A stretch of 64,000 nt of DNA from Neisseriaceae bacterium (GCA_017991555.1 JAGOQM010000001.1:248001-312000), one strand, 5' to 3'. Counted from the stretch's first letter, positions 1-8,896 are shown. Made by a program: numbers and translations. The notes: a model not told the origin generated them from the letters alone.

Positions 1-714
1 ACCGCGGTATTGGTAGCTGGTGACGGTTAGGTCAGGGTGGGCTTTTATAAACGCTTGTAGGGCCCAAGCGGCCATCATCGGTCCATGCACGACCAGATCA
101 GCATAGCCTTCCACCAAGGTGGCATAGGGGTGATCGTAATGAATGCGATGGCCGTTGAAGGTCACTGCCGAGTAGCGAAACAGCAGGGTGCTGTCTGGCT
201 GAATGGCGTGCTGCCACTGTGGCGCTTGTGTGGGCGTGGGGCCGGTGAGCTTAGGGGCGCTGGGGCTGCGATACACCACGTCCTGTTCTTCAATAAAGGC
301 CAGCCGATTGGCTTGGGTGTAGCGGTGTTCGATGGTGACGAACACCAAACGGCCCCCTTGGCCCTGCTTTTCTTCAATTTGGGTGATGCGGCTATGGCAC
401 TGTGCTACAGCGCCAATCAGCAACGGCTGGAAAAACCGAAAGCGCCCGCCGGCCCACATTCTTTGTAGGCCGTCAGTGGGGGGCATAAAGCCACCCACGG
501 CTGGATGACCATCTGGACCTAAGGCAGTTGATTTTATTTCAGGTTGAAAGAAAGCCCAATGCCATAAGGGCGGCAGTACCGAGCCTGGGCTTAATGGAAT
601 GTCGTCTGATAGGGATAGGTGCGCCATGGTTAAGGCGAGGCGACGCACGCGGATGGGGTCAATGAGGTCTTCGCTGTCGCAGCAGCGGTCGAGCCAGTCG
701 TTAAGTTTGGTCAT
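1..714 (-). CDS. FAS1-like/HTD2-type hot-dog acyl-CoA dehydratase (3' end outside window)
   Basis: The minus strand is open from an ATG at 714 to the window edge (238 codons), so the C-terminus is missing. The product resembles the long hot-dog hydratases of the MaoC-N/HTD2 group, which include mesaconyl-C4-CoA hydratase. An N-terminal hot-dog half contains WAGGRFRF near residue 95. A second half contains FNGHRIHYDHPYA near residue 195, which matches the family's hydratase active-site segment with Asp and His. It would hydrate an enoyl-CoA or dehydrate a 3-hydroxyacyl-CoA in the cytoplasm. It is transcribed divergently from the 1012–11782 catabolic genes, so it probably belongs to the same pathway. 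The substrate cannot be told from sequence. Confidence 0.8.
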   Translation of the reverse strand, partial: MTKLNDWLDRCCDSEDLIDPIRVRRLALTMAHLSLSDDIPLSPGSVLPPLWHWAFFQPEIKSTALGPDGHPAVGGFMPPTDGLQRMWAGGRFRFFQPLLIGAVAQCHSRITQIEEKQGQGGRLVFVTIEHRYTQANRLAFIEEQDVVYRSPSAPKLTGPTPTQAPQWQHAIQPDSTLLFRYSAVTFNGHRIHYDHPYATLVEGYADLVVHGPMMAAWALQAFIKAHPDLTVTSYQYRG

Positions 715-930
715 AGTGATGAGTGTGTCTGTTGGGGATTAAATAGGCAGGGTGTTTTTAAGAGCATGAGCGGTTTTGATCGTTTTGAGAATTGATCATT
801 TCCTAATGCTGCGTTTGGGTTTTATGAATGCTAAAAAAGATGTGGGGTGCAAGGCTCGCGTCATGGGCGTTTCTGTTGATTTTAATTGTTTAAATTGTTG
901 AAATTTAAAGATAATTAACTATTTCTTGGA

Positions 931-960
931 TTGACGACCGGCTCAGGCTTACGTCATTAT
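931..960 (+). promoter_or_regulatory. Candidate sigma-70 promoter for the catabolic cluster
   Basis: TTGACG at 931–936 is followed after 18 bases by CATTAT at 955–960, which agrees with TATAAT at four of six positions. It lies about 50 bases before the start of the glycine-zipper gene. The rest of 715–1011 is AT-rich and shows no gene. Confidence 0.35.
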
Positions 961-1011
961 GCTATTTGTTTAATTAATGTAGACGGCATGAATCAGACCA
1001 AGGGAGCAAAC

Positions 1012-1194
1012 ATGGCAGTCAAACAAATGCATATGGTAGGGGCGATTGTGGGTGGCGTTGTTGGGGTACTGCTGGGCAGCATCATCGGCGGTGCCAGCAT
1101 GGGCGTCGAAGGCGGCATCACCGGCGCCATCCTCGGGGTGGTATTGGGGGTGATCATTGGGGTAGTGGTGGCCTCGGTTGAGGTCAATACTTAA
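1012..1194 (+). CDS. Small glycine-zipper membrane protein
   Basis: A 60-residue protein. The ATG at 1012 is preferred over upstream starts because AGGGAG lies just before it. After a short basic/hydrophobic start (MAVKQMHM), almost the whole chain is Gly/Val/Ile with GxxxG spacing (GAIVGGVVGVLLG, then GGITGAILGVVLG), giving two hydrophobic segments joined by a short loop. This is the pattern of glycine-zipper membrane peptides. No catalytic residues are visible and the function is unknown. It sits 47 bases before the MmgE/PrpD gene, so it may be the first gene of the catabolic operon, although it could also be an independent gene. Confidence 0.6.
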   Translation: MAVKQMHMVGAIVGGVVGVLLGSIIGGASMGVEGGITGAILGVVLGVIIGVVVASVEVNT

Positions 1195-1241
1195 ATAAAC
1201 GGTCCATACAGAGCCAATCACGGCGCTAAGAAAGGCACGCC

Positions 1242-2630
1242 ATGACAGACACCCAACGACTGACCCAGTTTTTAGCGGCGTTACGGTATGAGCACTTGCC
1301 GCCCGCCGTGGTGGCCAAGACCAAGGCTTTATTCATTGATTGGCTAGGCTGTGTCTTCGCTGCGGCCAATCAGCCTGAGGTAAAGCGGTTTACCGACTTT
1401 GCCACCCAAATGGGGGCAGATCAGGGCGTGTGTGGCCTATTGATTGGCCAGCAGCGCCAGTCGCCTTATTTTGCCGCCCTGATCCATGGCGCAGCAGGCC
1501 ATGCGCTGGAACAGGATGATTTGCATAATGGGTCGGTATTGCATCCGGCCACCGTGGTGTTTCCCGCGGCTTTGGCGGCCGCAGAGGACTTAGCCGCATC
1601 GGGTCAGGCGTTTATTGAGGCCGTCGTGGTGGGCTATGAGGCAGGCATTCGCATCGGTGAATTTTTAGGCCGAAGCCATTATCAAATTTTTCACACCACT
1701 GCCACGGTGGGGACATTGGCCGCAGCCGTTGCCGTGGGCAAGCTACATGGCTTTAACGCTGAGCAGATGGGGCATGCGCTGGGCAATGCGGGCACCCAGG
1801 CGGCAGGGCTATGGGCCTTTCTGGTAGAGGGCGCAGACAGCAAGCCTTTACACAGTGCTAAGGCCAATGCCGATGGGCTACTGGCTGCTTACTTAACCGC
1901 TCAAGGCCTCAAAGGGGCGCAGAATATTTTAGAAAGTCCACAGGGGTTAGGCGCAGGCCTGTCGCGAGCGGCGGATGCCAGTCGCCTAGCGGATGGCTTA
2001 GGCAAGCGCTGGGCCCTGTTGGAAACGTCCTTAAAACTGCATGCTTGCTGTCGCCATACCCATCCTGCCGCCGATGCTTTTTTACAGGTAAAACAAGCGC
2101 AGGGGCTACGCGCAACGGACATTGCGGCGATTACCTGTTATGTCCATCAAGCGGCCTTAGACGTTTTAGGTAAGGTGACGAAGCCCACCAGCGTGCATCA
2201 GGCGAAGTTTTCGATGGGCACCGTCTTGGGCCTGCTGGCCTGTCATGGAGAGGCCTATCTGAGCACGTTTGAACATTATGCGCTGACCAGCCCACAGGTG
2301 GCAGAAGTCGCGGCCAGAGTGACGATGGTGTTAGACCCAGAGATTGAGGCTGCTTACCCTAAAGCATGGCGCGGTAAGGTCCTGGTAGAAACCGTGACCG
2401 GTGAGCGGTATTGGGGCTGTATTGATGCGCCCAAGGGCGACCCTAGTGAAGCCTTTAATGCCCATGACTTGTCGCAAAAATTTTATCGGCTGGTGGCGTT
2501 TTCAGGCGTCCTAACCGAAGCGCAGGCCACGCGTCTGATGCTTAAGCTCAGTCACTTAAATGACTATGCCAGCATGCGTGGCTTGATTCATCATCTGATT
2601 CAAGAACCTAAGGAGTCGATCCATGAATAG
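1242..2630 (+). CDS. MmgE/PrpD family protein
   Basis: A 462-residue protein of the family that contains 2-methylcitrate dehydratase PrpD, cis-aconitate decarboxylase and iminodisuccinate epimerase. The family pattern is clear: an all-helical first domain with HGAAGHALEQDDLH and HPATVVFPAALAAAE near residues 80–110, VVGYEAGIRIG at about 128, and KLHACCRHTHPAADA in the second domain. It is full length for the family. It probably acts on a small carboxylic acid by dehydration, decarboxylation or racemisation in the cytoplasm. It overlaps the next gene (DUF35) by eight bases, so the two are translationally coupled. Its place in an acyl-CoA degradation cluster argues against the standard methylcitrate cycle, because prpB and prpC are absent. 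Confidence 0.85.
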   Translation: MTDTQRLTQFLAALRYEHLPPAVVAKTKALFIDWLGCVFAAANQPEVKRFTDFATQMGADQGVCGLLIGQQRQSPYFAALIHGAAGHALEQDDLHNGSVLHPATVVFPAALAAAEDLAASGQAFIEAVVVGYEAGIRIGEFLGRSHYQIFHTTATVGTLAAAVAVGKLHGFNAEQMGHALGNAGTQAAGLWAFLVEGADSKPLHSAKANADGLLAAYLTAQGLKGAQNILESPQGLGAGLSRAADASRLADGLGKRWALLETSLKLHACCRHTHPAADAFLQVKQAQGLRATDIAAITCYVHQAALDVLGKVTKPTSVHQAKFSMGTVLGLLACHGEAYLSTFEHYALTSPQVAEVAARVTMVLDPEIEAAYPKAWRGKVLVETVTGERYWGCIDAPKGDPSEAFNAHDLSQKFYRLVAFSGVLTEAQATRLMLKLSHLNDYASMRGLIHHLIQEPKESIHE

Positions 2631-3006
2631 ATCAGAATGCCATCATGAAGTACGTGGCCCTGAAGCGGAATACAAAGCGTACTTGGCTCAAGGCGTATTT
2701 AAAATACAGCGCAGTCAGCGTACTGGCAAACACGTTTTCTACCCTCGAATTGCCATGCCGCACAGCGGTGAAACTGATTTGGCCTGGGTGGATGCCAGTG
2801 GCTTGGGAACGATTTACGCCATCACGGTGAATCGGAGCAAGCAGACACAGCATAACGTGGCGCTGATTGACTTAGATGAAGGGCCACGGTTGATGTCGCG
2901 CATAGAGGGCGTCGAAACGGCGCCTATAGGCAGTCGTGTGCAAGCCAAAATCATTCAGGAGCAAGGAGAGCCATTGCTGGTGTTTACCCTGATAGAGGCG
3001 GCTTAA
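2623..3006 (+). CDS. DUF35 OB-fold acyl-CoA-associated protein lacking zinc cysteines
   Basis: A 127-residue protein with the layout of the DUF35 family: an N-terminal helix, a rubredoxin-like zinc ribbon region, then an OB-fold. The segment QRTGKHVFYPR followed by ETDLAWVDASGLGTIYAI is characteristic. In typical members two Cys pairs bind zinc just before and after the YPR motif. Here the four positions read Ser, Thr, Met and Ser, so no zinc site remains. DUF35 proteins pair with thiolase-like enzymes or MaoC hydratases and help bind acyl-CoA, as in the steroid side-chain Ltp2–ChsH2 complexes. The start at 2623 overlaps the MmgE/PrpD stop. A terminator follows, and the thiolase-like gene comes after it. 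Confidence 0.8.
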   Translation: MNRSECHHEVRGPEAEYKAYLAQGVFKIQRSQRTGKHVFYPRIAMPHSGETDLAWVDASGLGTIYAITVNRSKQTQHNVALIDLDEGPRLMSRIEGVETAPIGSRVQAKIIQEQGEPLLVFTLIEAA

Positions 3007-3049
3007 GCAGCGATTCAGCCTCACCCTTAGCGTACACCTGGGTACGCAT

Positions 3050-3070
3050 AGCCGCTTAGGCGGCTTTTTT
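3050..3070 (+). terminator. Rho-independent terminator after DUF35
   Basis: AGCCGC–TTA–GGCGGCT followed by six T, 43 bases after the DUF35 stop. A weaker TGAGCC/GGCTCA hairpin with a T-tract follows at 3110–3147. The remainder of 3071–3370 shows no gene. Confidence 0.75.
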
Positions 3071-3373
3071 GTGCCTGGCGACTGAGGAAAAGGCCAACAT
3101 CGTTTTTTTTGAGCCAGACCATGACGGGTTAGGCTCACTATTTTTTTAATGCGGCGTTTTGTTTTAACGAACACCGAATCGGCCTGATTAAGGACTTAAG
3201 CCCTTATTCATCGAGGGTTCAGCATCATTTAATGCCTGCTCAAGGCGGCTTTAGCTCTTTTGTCTGATGTTGCACTGCAATTTAGGCGCGGACGGTTGTG
3301 GCACCGCAGGGAACGCTCTGGTAAGCGCCTAAGTTTTAACAACTAATTATTTATGTTGTTGGTTTTGCTCGTG

Positions 3374-3402
3374 TTGACAAAGAGATAAACCAATCGTAGC
3401 TT
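3374..3402 (+). promoter_or_regulatory. Candidate sigma-70 promoter for the thiolase–SDR operon
   Basis: A perfect TTGACA at 3374–3379 is followed after 17 bases by TAGCTT at 3397–3402, a weak −10. It lies between the terminator at 3050 and the thiolase start at 3496, so the downstream genes are probably transcribed separately from MmgE/PrpD–DUF35. Confidence 0.45.
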
Positions 3403-3495
3403 AAAGTACGGTGGCATTTAATGCTGTTTGATTTCAATGAACACAGCAGTCAATTGCTGGCATTGATGATGAACAAAAATAACGAGGAGAACGCA

Positions 3496-4641
3496 ATGAG
3501 CCTAAGAGGAAAAACCGCCGTAGTGGGCGTCGGAATGGCGGGCACCGGGGTGGCCGCTGAGCATAACGCCATGGAGCTATTGGCTTTGGCCAGCCTACGT
3601 GCTTTGGCGGATGCTGGGTTGCGTTTACAAGACGTAGACGGCATTTTCGCCGCCACCAGCAGCCATGCCTTCCCAACCCTGTCGGTGGCCGAGTATTTGG
3701 GCATTCGCCCTAGCTATTTTGACGGCACCAACGTCGGCGGTTCTAGCTTTGAAATGCATTTGTTGCAGGCCAGCCTAGCGCTAGAGGCCGGTCTGTGTGA
3801 GGTGGCCTTGATTTGCTATGGCTCCAATCAGCGCAGTGCTGGCGGGCAGCTGGTGTCGATGAGCGAGCCGCAGTGGCATGAGACGCCGTATCGGCCACGC
3901 CACCCCATCAGTGCCTATGCCTTGGCTGCCAGCCGGCACATGCATCAATACGGCACCACCCGCGCCATGTTGGCCGAAGTGGCGGTGGCGGCGCGGGCCT
4001 GGGCCAATTTAAACCCAGCGGCGTTTCGTCAAGGTCCTTTGAGCATTGACGACGTGTTGGCCAGCCGCATGGTCAGTGATCCGCTTAGCGCCGCCGATTG
4101 TTGCCTCGTCACCGACGGGGGGGCGGCCTGCATCATGGTGAAGGCAGAGCGGGCTCGGGATTTAGCCCAAGCGCCCGCCTATTTTCTGGGGGCCGCCGGT
4201 GCGCACTGGCATCGCGCCATTAGTGCCATGCCCGACCTAACCGTCACGGCGGCCTCTGAAAGTGGGCCCAAGGCCATGAAAATGGCCGGCATTAACCATG
4301 CCGACGTCGACGTCACCATGCTGTATGACGCCTTTACCATCAACCCCATTTTGTTTTTGGAAGACCTTGGGTTTTGCCCTAAAGGCGAAGGTGGGCGCTT
4401 TGTTCAAGATGGCCACATTGCCCCTGGTGGGGGCCTGCCGATGAACACCAATGGCGGCGGCTTGTCGTGCGTTCACCCTGGCATGTACGGACTGTATTTA
4501 ATCATTGAAGCCGTCACCCAAATTCGGGGTCAAGCTGGCGCTCGCCAACTGCCCGACGTCAATGTGGCGTTACTCCATGGCAATGGTGGCACTTTAGCCA
4601 GCCAGGTCACTGCTGTATTGGGCAGCGAGCAGACCGTGTAA
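3496..4641 (+). CDS. Thiolase-like protein (SCP-x/Ltp2-type thiolase or retro-aldolase)
   Basis: A 381-residue cytosolic protein of the thiolase superfamily, closest in layout to the SCP-x/lipid-transfer group. The ATG at 3496 is chosen because GAGGAG precedes it by six bases and the product then begins with the family start LRGKTAVVGVGMAGTG. The C-terminal YDAFTINPILFLEDLGFC and the GGGLSCVHPG segment are typical of this group. At the usual nucleophile position (NxxCASG in true thiolases) it reads NVGGSSFEM, so the catalytic Cys appears to be replaced by Ser. Ltp2-type members with a DUF35 partner perform retro-aldol cleavage of 3-hydroxyacyl-CoA instead of thiolysis. The DUF35 gene next door supports that option, but thiolytic activity through another cysteine cannot be excluded. 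Confidence 0.8.
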   Translation: MSLRGKTAVVGVGMAGTGVAAEHNAMELLALASLRALADAGLRLQDVDGIFAATSSHAFPTLSVAEYLGIRPSYFDGTNVGGSSFEMHLLQASLALEAGLCEVALICYGSNQRSAGGQLVSMSEPQWHETPYRPRHPISAYALAASRHMHQYGTTRAMLAEVAVAARAWANLNPAAFRQGPLSIDDVLASRMVSDPLSAADCCLVTDGGAACIMVKAERARDLAQAPAYFLGAAGAHWHRAISAMPDLTVTAASESGPKAMKMAGINHADVDVTMLYDAFTINPILFLEDLGFCPKGEGGRFVQDGHIAPGGGLPMNTNGGGLSCVHPGMYGLYLIIEAVTQIRGQAGARQLPDVNVALLHGNGGTLASQVTAVLGSEQTV

Positions 4642-4723
4642 GGGATCGCTCCAGACACGGTGACGGCTCGCCGCACCATCATTACGTTCATCACCATCAT
4701 CACGTTGGGTTAAGGGGAATGAC

Positions 4724-6871
4724 ATGAAGCATACTGCGCCAACAACCGACCACAATTCAGCAGCGTTTCACAGCTTGACGCCGTTAATTTGCCCGCGAAG
4801 CGTGGCCATTATTGGCGCTTCGGCCGACCCCACCCGCATTGGTGGTCGGCCCATCGCCTACATGCTGAAAAACCAGTTTCAAGGCCAAATTTATCCGGTT
4901 AACCCCAATCGAGAAACCGTTCAGGGATTACCCGCCTACGCCGCCATTGCTGATTTGCCAGACAACATCGACCTAGCGGTGATTGCCGTGGCAGCAGACT
5001 TAGTGTTGCCGAGCGTGAAGGCGCTGGGGGCCAAAGGCGTGAAGGCGCTGATCGTGTTTTCATCGGGCTTTAGTGAAGTCGGCCTTGACGGCGTTGAGCG
5101 GCAGCGGGCCATCGTTGCCGAAGCGGCCTATTGGGGTATGCGCTTGCTTGGGCCAAATTCTTTGGGTGTGTTTAATGCCAACATTGGGCTGTATTGTAAT
5201 TTTGCCTCTGGCCTTGAAAACACCACGCCGCTGCCGGGGCGGATTGGCATCGCCACCCAGTCCGGTGCCTATGGCGCCCACCTATACGGCGTGGCCACTG
5301 CCAGAGGGATGGGCACGCCGATTTGCGTGGCAACGGGCAACGAAGCCGACATCAGCCTGGCTGAAGTCATTGGATGGATGGCGGCCAGCCCAGACGTTGA
5401 CGTCATTATGGCCTACGCCGAGTCGATTAACGACGTCGCCACCTTTATCACGGCGTTGAGCCTGGCCCATCAGGCCCGAAAACCCATTATTCTTCAAAAA
5501 GTGGGCAACAGCGTCTTGGGCCAGCAGGCCGCGTTGACGCACACCGCCTCTTTAACCGGCGACGACGAGCTGTTAGACACCTTATTGCGTGACTATGCCG
5601 TACTGCGGGTGAGCTCCAGCGAGCAACTTATTGACTTTGCCTATGCGGCCAGCCAGGGCATTTTTCCCGTCGACAACAGTTTGGGGATGGTCACCATCAG
5701 CGGTGGGGCGGGCATTATGGTCAGTGATGCGGCCGAAGCGCTGGGGCTGCCGATGCCCCCGATGCCCGCAGACGCACAGGCCAAGCTCAAGGCTGCCATT
5801 TCTTTTTGTTCTCCGCTTAATCCAGTGGACTGTACCGCGCACGTACTCAATGACTTGTCGCTAGTCGGGTATTTTACCGAAACCATGGCCGCGGCCGGCG
5901 GCTACCAGTCCTTACTCGCCTATTTCAGCCAAAGCGGTACCGTCCCGTCGGTTCAGCCGCAAATGTTGGCCGAATTTAAAAAAATCAAAGGCTTATTTCC
6001 CGATCGCTTATTTGTGATGACGTTGCTGTCACCGCATAAGTATGGTCAGGCCTATGACGACATCGGCATGTTGGTGTTTGAAGACACGCACCGTGCAGTA
6101 GCGGCGATTGCGGCCATGGGGCAGCTGGGCATGGCTTTTGCGCGGCCGCTGCGGCCTCAGCCGGATCGAATGCCGCCTTATTTACCCAGCCATGACGTCA
6201 CCGAAGCTGAAGCGCAAACGGTGCTGAGCGCTGCTGGCTTAACGTTTGCCGCCACCGTTTTGTGTCCTGACGTGTCCAGCGCGGTGCAGGCGGCAGAGGC
6301 CATAGGCTATCCGGTGGTGCTGAAAATCGCCTCTGCCGACATCATGCATAAGTCTGACGTTGGCGGTGTGGTGGTGAATATTGGTGATGCTGTGGCCATG
6401 CGTGTGGCCTATACCCAAATCATGGCCAATGTGGCGATGGCCCAACCTTTGGCTAACCTAGCCGGGGTGTTGGTGGCCCGCTACGTGACCACTGGGGTGG
6501 CCTGTTTTATGGGCAGCCAGCACCACGTTGACTATGGCCCTATGGTGACGTTTGGCTTAGGGGGCATCTTTGTTGAGGTGCTCAAAGACGTGGTGTGTCG
6601 CCGCTGTCCGGTGTCACCTGCCGAAGCCATGACGATGATTCACAGCATTCAAGGCGCACCGCTGCTGCAAGGCGTGCGTGGCGGTGCCGCCGCAGACCTT
6701 ACTGCCCTGGCCGAGCAGCTGTCACGGCTGTCGTATTTTGCCTACCACGCAGGTTCGGCGGTACAGGCAGTGGACCTTAACCCAGTACTGGCACGGCCAG
6801 ACGGTGCGGTGGCGGTAGACGCCGTGTTGCAACTGAATCACGCCCACAAGGAGGCAGAACATGGCCATTAA
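4724..6871 (+). CDS. Acyl-CoA synthetase, NDP-forming (acetate–CoA ligase family)
   Basis: A 715-residue single-chain acyl-CoA synthetase of the NDP-forming type, which joins a carboxylic acid to CoA with formation of ADP and phosphate. The order of domains is a CoA-binding Rossmann domain (IIGASADPTRIGGRP near residue 30), two succinyl-CoA-ligase-like domains, with the phospho-histidine segment THTASLTGDD near residue 280, and a C-terminal ATP-grasp domain (GYPVVLKIASADIMHKSDVGG near 525). It would supply the first step of the pathway by activating the free acid. GGGG lies before the ATG, and the gene overlaps the following MaoC gene by eleven bases. Pimeloyl-CoA-synthetase-like annotations are common for this family but do not fix the substrate. 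Confidence 0.88.
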   Translation: MKHTAPTTDHNSAAFHSLTPLICPRSVAIIGASADPTRIGGRPIAYMLKNQFQGQIYPVNPNRETVQGLPAYAAIADLPDNIDLAVIAVAADLVLPSVKALGAKGVKALIVFSSGFSEVGLDGVERQRAIVAEAAYWGMRLLGPNSLGVFNANIGLYCNFASGLENTTPLPGRIGIATQSGAYGAHLYGVATARGMGTPICVATGNEADISLAEVIGWMAASPDVDVIMAYAESINDVATFITALSLAHQARKPIILQKVGNSVLGQQAALTHTASLTGDDELLDTLLRDYAVLRVSSSEQLIDFAYAASQGIFPVDNSLGMVTISGGAGIMVSDAAEALGLPMPPMPADAQAKLKAAISFCSPLNPVDCTAHVLNDLSLVGYFTETMAAAGGYQSLLAYFSQSGTVPSVQPQMLAEFKKIKGLFPDRLFVMTLLSPHKYGQAYDDIGMLVFEDTHRAVAAIAAMGQLGMAFARPLRPQPDRMPPYLPSHDVTEAEAQTVLSAAGLTFAATVLCPDVSSAVQAAEAIGYPVVLKIASADIMHKSDVGGVVVNIGDAVAMRVAYTQIMANVAMAQPLANLAGVLVARYVTTGVACFMGSQHHVDYGPMVTFGLGGIFVEVLKDVVCRRCPVSPAEAMTMIHSIQGAPLLQGVRGGAAADLTALAEQLSRLSYFAYHAGSAVQAVDLNPVLARPDGAVAVDAVLQLNHAHKEAEHGH

Positions 6872-7754
6872 CCTCACGCATTTATTGAACTATCCCATTC
6901 CCGTCCAGCGTCAACGCTACACCCGTGCCGACATGGCTTTGTATGGCCTGTCCGTGGGCGCGGGGCAAGACCCATTGGCTGAAAACCTGTTGGCCTATTG
7001 CGTGGCCGAACGGCCTGACTTTAAGGCCGTGCCCAGTGCGGCGGTGGTGTTGGGCCATCCAGGTTTTTGGCTGGGTGCCGCCGACACTGGTGTCAATGCG
7101 GTCAAGCTGGTGCACGGCGAGCAGGGCATTGTCTGGCACCAGCCGTTGCCGCCTGAAGGTGAGCTGATTGGCACCACCCGCGTCAGCCAAATCGTGGACA
7201 AGGGGCTCGGTAAAGGGGCTTTGTTGTACAGCGAAAAAACGCTGACTGATGCACAAACGGGCGCGCTGCTGGCGACGACTTATGGCACCACTTTCTTGCG
7301 CGGTGATGGCGGCTTTGGCGGGCCTGCAGGGCCGATTAAAGCGCCACACGAAATGCCGAAAACGCCGCCGCTGCAGCGCTACTTGGTGGAAACCCGGCCT
7401 GAACAAGCCTTGTATTACCGCCTTAACGGCGATGGCAATCCCTTACACGCTGACCCTCAGGTGGCGGCAGCGGCCGGTTTTCCCCAGCCCATTTTGCATG
7501 GCCTGTGTACCTTAGGCGTGGTGCTTTTACCCTTGCTGGGACACTTTCTACAGCACCAAAGTGATCGCCTCGGCAGCCTGACGGTTCGCTTCGTGCAACC
7601 GGTTTATCCGGGCGAAACCTTGGCTGTAGACGTGTGGGCCGACGGGTCGTTTCAGGCGACGGCATTGGCACGCGATCTTGTGGTTTTGAATCATGGCCAC
7701 ATTGGGTTCACTGCTGCTGCGCAATCGGTGGGCCAGACGGGCACAGCAGGTTAA
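6861..7754 (+). CDS. MaoC-type 2-enoyl-CoA hydratase (double hot-dog)
   Basis: A 297-residue protein with two hot-dog halves, like the hydratase-2 domain of peroxisomal multifunctional enzyme type 2. The second half carries the hydratase-2 signature YRLNGDGNPLHADPQVAAAA near residue 190, with the catalytic Asp and His. The N-terminal half (residues 10–150) is the non-catalytic substrate-binding fold. It would hydrate a trans-2-enoyl-CoA to a 3R-hydroxyacyl-CoA. It overlaps the synthetase gene and precedes the acyl-CoA dehydrogenase by 47 bases. The SDR at 10844 is the matching 3R-hydroxyacyl-CoA dehydrogenase type, so hydration and oxidation in this cluster probably follow R stereochemistry. 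Confidence 0.88.
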   Translation: MAINLTHLLNYPIPVQRQRYTRADMALYGLSVGAGQDPLAENLLAYCVAERPDFKAVPSAAVVLGHPGFWLGAADTGVNAVKLVHGEQGIVWHQPLPPEGELIGTTRVSQIVDKGLGKGALLYSEKTLTDAQTGALLATTYGTTFLRGDGGFGGPAGPIKAPHEMPKTPPLQRYLVETRPEQALYYRLNGDGNPLHADPQVAAAAGFPQPILHGLCTLGVVLLPLLGHFLQHQSDRLGSLTVRFVQPVYPGETLAVDVWADGSFQATALARDLVVLNHGHIGFTAAAQSVGQTGTAG

Positions 7755-7801
7755 TCGAGCCTAGGGCGCGCTCAGCATTGTTTGAATTAAGGAGAATCAG
7801 C

Positions 7802-8896
7802 ATGAATCAACAACAAATAATAGAGGAGGGGCAAGCGCGCTTGAGCATGATTCGAGACAGCGTGGGCGCCATCATGACAGACGGGCAGGATTTTGGCCGC
7901 ATCCGCCAGCTGCGCTTTACCGAACCCGGCATGGACCCGCAGGTGTGGCAGTTGATGGGCGACATGGGTTGGCTGGGACTGCGGCTGCCAGAAACGGCGG
8001 GCGGCATCGGCATGGGCCTATTGGAGTTAACCACTTTGCTGGAAGCCTTAGGCGAGGGGCTGGTGCCAGAACCGTTGATCGAGGGGGCTATGGCGGTGTG
8101 CCTATTGCCAGCGGCACCGCGCACGCAGGCGTTGGCGGGAGAAACCTTAGTGCTGCCGGTGGGCTTGCCTGGTTTGGCCGCGGCCGTGCCGGTGCAGCTC
8201 CGTGAGGGCGCCTTACAGGGTGTTTTACAGCACGTGCCGATGGCTCAAGCGGCGACCGACTTTTTGGTGTACACGCCGCAAGGCTTGGCCTTATTGCCAC
8301 AGGCGGCCGTGAACGTCAGCGTCGTCCTGACTCAAGACGGTGGTCACTTTGGCAGCTTTAGCGTGACGGGCTTGGTGCCGCAGTGGGTGTTGCCGGTGGC
8401 TGAGGGCCAGCTTCAATGCTTGTGGGATGAAGCCTGCCTCGCCAGTAGTGCCTATTTGCTGGGGGTGATGCAAGCGGCCTTTAGGATGACCCAGGACTAT
8501 TTAAACCTGAGGGTACAGTTTGGCCGTCGTTTGAGCAGTTTTCAAGCCCTGCAGCACCGCATGGTCGACCTTTATTTGCAAATTGAATTGACGCGGGCCA
8601 TCGTGGCCAAAACCGCCACGTTTATGGATGACGCCCTTGCCAACGGTACTGAATTAAACCCCGCCACGGTGCAAATGCGGCAACGCTTGGTGAGCGTGAC
8701 CAAAATCAGAGCAGCCCAAAGCGCCCTGTTGGTGACCCGTGAGGCCATTCAGCTGCATGGCGGCATCGGCTATACCGATGAGGCTGATATTGGTCTGTTT
8801 TTACGCAAGGCCATGACGTGGCTCAATCGTTATGGCAGCGTTGAGGCACACCGTCAGCGCTATCTGAGCTTGGCGGCGGGCCCCAGCCATGAATAA
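7802..8896 (+). CDS. Acyl-CoA dehydrogenase, probable non-catalytic partner subunit
   Basis: A 364-residue acyl-CoA dehydrogenase family protein. The start at 7802 follows AAGGAG by six bases. The C-terminal helical domain is clear (RVQFGRRLSSFQALQHRMVD near residue 235, REAIQLHGGIGYT near 318). The middle beta domain is degenerate: the usual E-x-x-x-GSD motif is missing, and the C-terminal GGTNEIQR-like segment is absent. Degenerate ACADs of this size next to a normal one are typical of heteromeric enzymes such as PimC/PimD or ChsE1/ChsE2. The partner is probably the gene at 9674, with an enoyl-CoA hydratase gene between them. It overlaps the next gene by eight bases. Confidence 0.82.
   Translation: MNQQQIIEEGQARLSMIRDSVGAIMTDGQDFGRIRQLRFTEPGMDPQVWQLMGDMGWLGLRLPETAGGIGMGLLELTTLLEALGEGLVPEPLIEGAMAVCLLPAAPRTQALAGETLVLPVGLPGLAAAVPVQLREGALQGVLQHVPMAQAATDFLVYTPQGLALLPQAAVNVSVVLTQDGGHFGSFSVTGLVPQWVLPVAEGQLQCLWDEACLASSAYLLGVMQAAFRMTQDYLNLRVQFGRRLSSFQALQHRMVDLYLQIELTRAIVAKTATFMDDALANGTELNPATVQMRQRLVSVTKIRAAQSALLVTREAIQLHGGIGYTDEADIGLFLRKAMTWLNRYGSVEAHRQRYLSLAAGPSHE

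Noticed and set aside
6882..7406. A 174-codon open frame on the minus strand within the MaoC gene
   Set aside because: The opposite strand is a clear MaoC hydratase with the family motif; the frame matches nothing.
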